64,000 bases of DNA. Origin: an uncultured Gemmatimonadales bacterium. Its GTDB lineage: Bacteria; Gemmatimonadota; Gemmatimonadetes; JACCXV01; JAHWKZ01. Below, in pieces: positions 60,022 to 64,000 of this stretch (position 1 is its first letter; the number at the start of each line of letters is the position of its first letter). Where the stretch lies: NCBI GenBank assembly GCA_947259315.1, contig CAMYLR010000012.1:1-64000 (forward strand), in the 5' to 3' direction. The notes beneath the pieces were generated by a model. It did not search any database. It was given only the letters and a program-made list of their open reading frames with translations, and had not been told where the DNA came from. A program made the position numbers and the translations under genes.

Positions 60022-61863
60022 GTGACGCATCCCCAGCCGCGCACGATCCCCGAGCTCTTCCTGCAAGCCGTCGAGCGCCACGACAATCCGGCGTTCATGC
60101 GCTACAAGGCGGGCGGCGAGTTCGCGTCGATCCCGGCGCGCGAGTTCCGCAAGGAAGTCGAGCTGGCGGCGTTCGGGCTGATCGAGCTCGGGGTCCAGCA
60201 CGGCGATCGGGTGGCGCTGCTGTCGGAGAACCGGCCCGGGTGGGCGTTCGCCGACCTGGCGACGCTGTCGGTCGGCGCGTGGTCAGTGCCGATCTACACC
60301 TCGCTCATGCCGGATGAGATCGCGTACATCCTGAACGATTGCGGCGCAGTGGCGTGCTTCGTGTCGACCGCCGAGCAGCTGGCCAAGCTCGACGCCATAC
60401 GTGCGCGCTGCCCGGCGCTTAAGCATGTCATCACGCTCGAGCCGATCGAATCGTCCGATCCGTCGACGATGACTGCGCGGTCGCTACTCGAACAAGGTCA
60501 GGCATTCCGCTCGAAGTCGCCCGGTTTGGTGGAGCAGCGGCTGGCGGCGATCGAGCCGGAGCACACGGCGTCGATCCTCTACACCTCGGGCACGACCGGT
60601 GAGCCCAAGGGCGTCATGCTGTCGCACAACAACTTCATCACCAACGTGATCGACGGGCTCAAGTCGCTGGTCATCTTGACGACCGACACCAACCTGTCGT
60701 TCCTGCCGTTGTCACACAGCTTTGAGCGCACCGCCGGCTACTACATCATGATGCACGCCGGATCGTCGATCGCGTACGCCGAGTCGGTTGATACTGTGGT
60801 CGACAACATGGCCGAGGTTCAGCCGACCGTTATGACCAGCGTACCGCGACTCTACGAGAAGCTCTACGCGGGCGTGCTGCAGAAAGCGACCGAGGCTGGT
60901 GGTCTCAAGAAGCAGCTCGTCTTCTGGGCCCGCCGGATCGGGATCGACTACGCCGAGAAACGCGTTGCCGGGGAACGGATCCCCGCCCACCTGGCACTCC
61001 AGTACCGGATCGCCGATCGGCTCGTGTTCTCCAAAATCCGTCAGTTGGTCGGCGGGCGGATGCGCTTCTTCGTCTCGGGTGGCGCCCCGCTGGCTCCGGT
61101 GATCGCCAAGTTCTTTTACGCCGCCGGGATACCGATCCTCGAGGGGTATGGCCTGACCGCGACGAGCCCGGTGATCTCGGTCAACACGTTTGGCGCGATC
61201 CGCTTTGGCACGGTCGGCAAAGTGATCGAGAACGTCGAAGTGAAGATCGAGCCCGACCCCGATCGGCCGGGCGGCGAGGGCGAGATCCTGGTGCGCGGCC
61301 CCAACGTCATGCAAGGTTACTACAACCTGCCAGAGAAGACGGCCGAAGTGCTCTCCCCCGATGGCTGGTTCCGGACCGGCGACATCGGGTTCATCGACGA
61401 CGACGGTTTTATCGCCATCACCGATCGCAAGAAGGACTTGATCAAGACGTCGGGCGGCAAGTTCATCGCACCGCAACCACTCGAGAACGACCTCAAGACA
61501 TCGCGCTACGTTTCGCAAGCGGTCGTCGTTGGCAACCGTCGCAAGTACGCCAGCGTGTTGATCGTGCCCAACATGGACACCGTCGTTCGCTACTGTCGCG
61601 AACATGATGTCGCGACCGACGACACCGGTACGATGCTCGAGTCGCGAGAGGTGCAAGCGCTGTTCGACGAGCTGCTCGAAAAGATCAACCGCGACGCCCC
61701 GTCGTATCAGACGCTCAAGAAGTTCTGTTTGGTGCGTGAAGACTTCACCATCGCGGCCGGCGAGCTGACGCCGACGCTCAAGGTCAAGCGGCGCGTTATC
61801 GAGGAGAAATACGGACACCTTATCGACACGATGTACGAGCAGGATGTGGCGCTGACGGAGTAA
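60022..61863 (+). CDS. Long-chain fatty-acid-CoA ligase
   Basis: A 613-residue AMP-forming acyl-CoA synthetase. The core motifs are SILYTSGTTGEPKGVML (phosphate loop), EGYGLTATSPV, GWFRTGDIG and DRKKDLIKTSGGKF with the C-terminal lysine. It activates fatty acids for the beta-oxidation enzymes encoded across the window. GTG 60022 follows the barrel gene by one base. A PatA-like acetyltransferase (21606) could acetylate the catalytic lysine, as in mycobacteria; this is inference. Confidence 0.92.
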   Translation: MTHPQPRTIPELFLQAVERHDNPAFMRYKAGGEFASIPAREFRKEVELAAFGLIELGVQHGDRVALLSENRPGWAFADLATLSVGAWSVPIYTSLMPDEIAYILNDCGAVACFVSTAEQLAKLDAIRARCPALKHVITLEPIESSDPSTMTARSLLEQGQAFRSKSPGLVEQRLAAIEPEHTASILYTSGTTGEPKGVMLSHNNFITNVIDGLKSLVILTTDTNLSFLPLSHSFERTAGYYIMMHAGSSIAYAESVDTVVDNMAEVQPTVMTSVPRLYEKLYAGVLQKATEAGGLKKQLVFWARRIGIDYAEKRVAGERIPAHLALQYRIADRLVFSKIRQLVGGRMRFFVSGGAPLAPVIAKFFYAAGIPILEGYGLTATSPVISVNTFGAIRFGTVGKVIENVEVKIEPDPDRPGGEGEILVRGPNVMQGYYNLPEKTAEVLSPDGWFRTGDIGFIDDDGFIAITDRKKDLIKTSGGKFIAPQPLENDLKTSRYVSQAVVVGNRRKYASVLIVPNMDTVVRYCREHDVATDDTGTMLESREVQALFDELLEKINRDAPSYQTLKKFCLVREDFTIAAGELTPTLKVKRRVIEEKYGHLIDTMYEQDVALTE

Positions 61864-61901
61864 CCGAGCGTGTCCGGAAACGAGGACACACTGACCTCTG
61901 G

Positions 61902-61937
61902 ACTGGCCTCTGAAAACCCCTACCAGGCCAGTTTTTT
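61902..61937 (+). terminator. Intrinsic terminator after the acyl-CoA ligase
   Basis: ACTGGCCT (61902-61909) pairs with AGGCCAGT (61925-61932) around a 15-base loop, followed by TTTTTT. Eight perfect pairs plus U-run. Confidence 0.88.
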
Positions 61938-61986
61938 GACCACATAAAAGAGTTTGTGAACAGGAATCCGGGCCCTGTTTTTGTCG

Positions 61987-62002
61987 TGGCACGCGGCCTG
62001 CT
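61987..62002 (+). promoter_or_regulatory. Candidate sigma-54 promoter of the ECF sigma gene
   Basis: TGGCACG (61987-61993), four bases, then CTGCT (61998-62002). GG and GC are separated by exactly 10 bases, the -24/-12 spacing of sigma-54 promoters, and only one core base differs from TGGCACG-N4-TTGCW. The start would be near 62013, about 67 bases before the ATG. No activator gene is adjacent. Confidence 0.5.
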
Positions 62003-62079
62003 TTTAAGGAGTCCGCAGAGCAGCGACATAACGAGCAGGCGACAGCGCTCGTTTGACAATGGCGAGAGGACGAACCCCG

Positions 62080-62706
62080 ATGAAGGCAACCCGCGAACGC
62101 GCCGACCGCAGCTCGACAAGAGCGGCGCCTCAGCCCCTCAACGACAACCAGCTGGTCGAGCGTTATCTGGCCGGCGAAGAGGAGCAGTTCCGGGAGCTCG
62201 TCGGACGCTACGAAGGACGGATCGTAAACTTCATCCAGCGTTCGATCGGTGATCGCGAGCGGGCCCACGATCTGGCCCAGGAGACGTTCATTCGGGTGTA
62301 CCGCCACCTCGACCGGTTTGACCAAACCAAGAAGTTCTCGACCTGGATCTACACCATCGCCTCGAACCTGGCGAAGAACGAGTTGAGAAACCGGTCCCGC
62401 AATCCAGTCGTCCTGTATCAGACGCTGACCGCGACCTGGGAAGACGACCACCGTCCGCTCCAGTTCGAAGACTCGTCGATGAAGCCCGACGACATGTTCC
62501 GCAAGCGCCACCTGGCAGAGTTGGTCGAGCGCGCCGCGGCCGAGCTGCCCGATCATCATCGCGAGGTGTTCATCCTGCGCGAGATCGAGGGCAAGTCGTA
62601 CGAGGAGATCGCCGAGATCACCGACACCCAGCTGGGAACCGTGAAGTCGCGCCTCAACCGGGCCCGCAACCGGTTCGCGCAGATCATCGGCCCCTGGTTG
62701 GAGTAG
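62080..62706 (+). CDS. ECF-type RNA polymerase sigma factor
   Basis: A 208-residue sigma-70 family, group 4 factor. Region 2 is seen in AHDLAQETFIRVYRHLDRFD and FSTWIYTIASNLAKNELR, region 4 in LPDHHREVFILREIEGKSYEEIAEI followed by GTVKSRLNRARN. GAGAGGA nine bases before ATG 62080 decides the start over ATG 62059. No anti-sigma gene is next to it; the downstream gene is the ADP-ribosyltransferase-like protein. Confidence 0.9.
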   Translation: MKATRERADRSSTRAAPQPLNDNQLVERYLAGEEEQFRELVGRYEGRIVNFIQRSIGDRERAHDLAQETFIRVYRHLDRFDQTKKFSTWIYTIASNLAKNELRNRSRNPVVLYQTLTATWEDDHRPLQFEDSSMKPDDMFRKRHLAELVERAAAELPDHHREVFILREIEGKSYEEIAEITDTQLGTVKSRLNRARNRFAQIIGPWLE

Positions 62707-62839
62707 CCGGCAAAACCGCAAAAAGCCGAACCCATCGTTAATCGGTCGATGTTTGGTGGCCGTTTCTGGCGCGCGTAGTTTTCGCGCCCAGAATGGTCGT
62801 CTTCGACGTCGCGGAGGTCGGCCCTATCGTTCCGGGTCC

Positions 62840-63841
62840 ATGAGCGTCTATCTGTCGAATCCCGACGCGCCGCCCGACTCCGCCTTCGAGCTGGGGGCGC
62901 TGCATCACGTCGTCGTCGGCAACACCGGCCGGCTGCTGGATACGCGACGCACGCCCGTGTCGGTAGTGGACATCCGCGTCGACACCGGCCAGTTCGTCGT
63001 GCGGATTGACGACTTCGAGGATCGCGGCGCCGAATGGGTCATCCCGTTTGAAAGCGTCTCGCGCTACCAGTTCGCGGCGGGTGCGCGGCGGGCGCCCGCA
63101 ATCGACGTCCGCCGGTTCGAGGAAGCGATCCACCGTTTCGACCGCCCGCTCCGGGTCCCACGTGACGAGACGGCCCTTCTTGCGACTGATCGCCGCCTCG
63201 AGGAAGCGCGGGCTGCGGCGGATACGTGGCTAGCCGCCCACTCGCAGTTCTTCGCCGCCGCCGGCACGCTGCCGGACCCCGCGACGCGTACCGGTGACAC
63301 GCGGCTCCAGGCCGACCTGCGCGCCTACCTGGAGCGGCACAGTCTTGCGGACATGGAGGAACCGTTCGCCCGGCGGTACGTAAGCAACCCGCACTCGGGC
63401 GAGATGGTGAAGGGCCATTGCATCGTGATCGCCGGGCTGGGTCTAGCGTCTTATTCGGGAACGGTCGTCCGCGACCCGGCCCTCTTCGGGGGCGACTGGA
63501 GCCGGGCGCGTCGTGCCGACCACGTGATCCAGAGAATGGCGTTCGTCTCCGCGCTGCTCGCGCGCTGTGGTCAGCGTCGTGTCGTCCTCTATCGCGGGAT
63601 GTCCACGGAAGGACCGCTGGAGAGTCGCGATCGGCCGACCCTCGTCTCCGCCACGTTCGATCGTGGCGTGGCCGAGAGCCACTTCGAGTGTGGCACCCCG
63701 GAGGCGACCCGCGTGCTCCAGGCGCAGGCCGTGCCCATCGGGCGGATCTTCATGACGTACCTCGAGACGGCGGCGATGAACGCGCCTTTCAAGGAGGCCG
63801 AGGCGGTTCTACTGCCTGGCCCGGACGACGCACCATTCTGA
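62840..63841 (+). CDS. ADP-ribosyltransferase-like protein
   Basis: A 333-residue protein of no familiar family. Its C-terminal third carries the ordered R-S-E triad of the ADP-ribosyltransferase fold: LYRG (Arg252), LVSATF (Ser270) and [10 protein letters not shown] (Glu319/Glu321, an ExE motif). The spacing and the closing LLPG strand are like arginine-specific ART enzymes and some toxins. The N-terminal 130 residues form a separate beta-rich domain with no signal peptide. The 5' gap (62707-62839) holds a TTCTGG/CCAGAA hairpin. Partner or immunity gene not evident. Activity is inferred from motifs only. Confidence 0.6.
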   Translation: MSVYLSNPDAPPDSAFELGALHHVVVGNTGRLLDTRRTPVSVVDIRVDTGQFVVRIDDFEDRGAEWVIPFESVSRYQFAAGARRAPAIDVRRFEEAIHRFDRPLRVPRDETALLATDRRLEEARAAADTWLAAHSQFFAAAGTLPDPATRTGDTRLQADLRAYLERHSLADMEEPFARRYVSNPHSGEMVKGHCIVIAGLGLASYSGTVVRDPALFGGDWSRARRADHVIQRMAFVSALLARCGQRRVVLYRGMSTEGPLESRDRPTLVSATFDRGVAESHFECGTPEATRVLQAQAVPIGRIFMTYLETAAMNAPFKEAEAVLLPGPDDAPF

Positions 63842-63881
63842 GGAGCGGTTGCTCGCAGGCGGGCATAGTTTCGAGTCGACC

Positions 63882-64000
63882 ATGAAAGCGATCGTCCGAC
63901 ACGAGTACGGCGGCCCCGAGGTTCTAAAACTCGAAGAGATCGAAAAGCCTACGCCTCGGGACGACGAGGTGTTGGTCAAAGTACATGCGGCGTCCGCGAA
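63882..64000 (+). CDS. MDR-family (quinone oxidoreductase-like) dehydrogenase, N-terminal fragment
   Basis: The gene runs off the right edge; 39 codons are visible from ATG 63882. [19 protein letters not shown] and [13 protein letters not shown] are the standard opening of zinc-independent MDR enzymes such as NADPH:quinone oxidoreductase. The nucleotide-binding domain is not in the window. Confidence 0.82.
   Translation, partial: MKAIVRHEYGGPEVLKLEEIEKPTPRDDEVLVKVHAASA

Noticed and set aside
60712-62721. 669-codon minus-strand frame covering the acyl-CoA ligase and ECF sigma genes
   Set aside because: Antisense shadow of two clearly recognisable plus-strand genes, a common artefact at this GC content.
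1-64000. CRISPR arrays, tRNA or rRNA genes, prophage
   Set aside because: Looked for regularly spaced direct repeats, cloverleaf-like segments, conserved rRNA cores and phage structural genes; none was seen.

Overview
The window is high-GC, densely packed DNA from a Gram-negative bacterium that lives largely by oxidising acids. The Gram-negative call rests on a FadL-type outer-membrane barrel, a second small beta-barrel, many lipoprotein signal peptides and periplasmic-binding TRAP transport. The style of the lipoproteins (short signal, Ala-Ala-Cys lipobox, Ser/Pro/Thr-rich linker) and the gene mix resemble Gemmatimonadota or a neighbouring environmental lineage, but no rRNA or ribosomal marker is present, so the phylum is an inference. 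No transposase, integrase, prophage gene, CRISPR array, tRNA or rRNA was found.

Layout. 1-352: end of a DUF4139 protein. 571-6308: acyl-CoA desaturase, acyl-CoA dehydrogenase, a lipoprotein, a BamE-like small protein and a two-subunit aconitase X. 6369-10304: HepT-like protein, HisC, a LeuB/DmlA-type dehydrogenase and two membrane proteins. 10363-14021: thiolase, DUF2867-like protein, 3-hydroxybutyryl-CoA dehydrogenase and a secreted protein. 14045-18657: a palindrome-rich control region, a 1,033-residue FAD/Fe-S oxidoreductase and a FadL-type porin. 19050-26891: crotonase, M20 amidohydrolase, a GNAT-GNAT-cNMP fusion, EamA transporter, a 2-isopropylmalate-synthase-family enzyme and a metallopeptidase. 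26962-32789: isocitrate dehydrogenase, glutaryl-CoA dehydrogenase, crotonase, aldehyde dehydrogenase and PIN-PhoH. 33000-33575: fasciclin lipoprotein. 33836-34974: a promoter-to-terminator noncoding locus of about 1.1 kb. 35018-41433: thiolase, PaaG-like isomerase, kynureninase-like enzyme, 3-hydroxyacyl-CoA dehydrogenase, crotonase, Yip1 protein and amidohydrolase. 42050-44086: QueC, pteridine-reductase-like SDR and QueD. 47781 down to 44108 (minus strand): EtfB, EtfA, NadA, a lipoprotein and a solo Nfu N-domain. 47921-53906: miscellaneous genes, including MarR with a lysine tail and a PolX/PHP protein. 53919-58681: HisN-like phosphatase and a TatT-TatP-DctQM TRAP system. 58827-64000: small envelope proteins, FadD, an ECF sigma factor, an ADP-ribosyltransferase-like protein and the start of an MDR oxidoreductase.

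How it fits together. FadL and the TRAP system could import hydrophobic or acidic substrates. FadD activates them. The acyl-CoA dehydrogenases, four crotonases, two 3-hydroxyacyl-CoA dehydrogenases and two thiolases degrade them, and electrons go to EtfAB. The operon 35018-39883 has the same enzyme classes as the lower phenylacetate (Paa) pathway. The operon 26962-31465 has the classes needed for glutaryl-CoA oxidation.

The most remarkable object is the noncoding locus at 33836-34974. A perfect TTGACA-N18-TATAAT promoter is followed by about 1,040 nt with no credible gene. Its two ends pair with each other through two consecutive long-range helices, it holds many local hairpins with GNRA-type loops, and it finishes at a U-run and then a strong intrinsic terminator. 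This is the signature of a giant 'ornate' structured RNA of the OLE/GOLLD/ROOL kind; whether it is a known class or a new one cannot be settled from the sequence alone.
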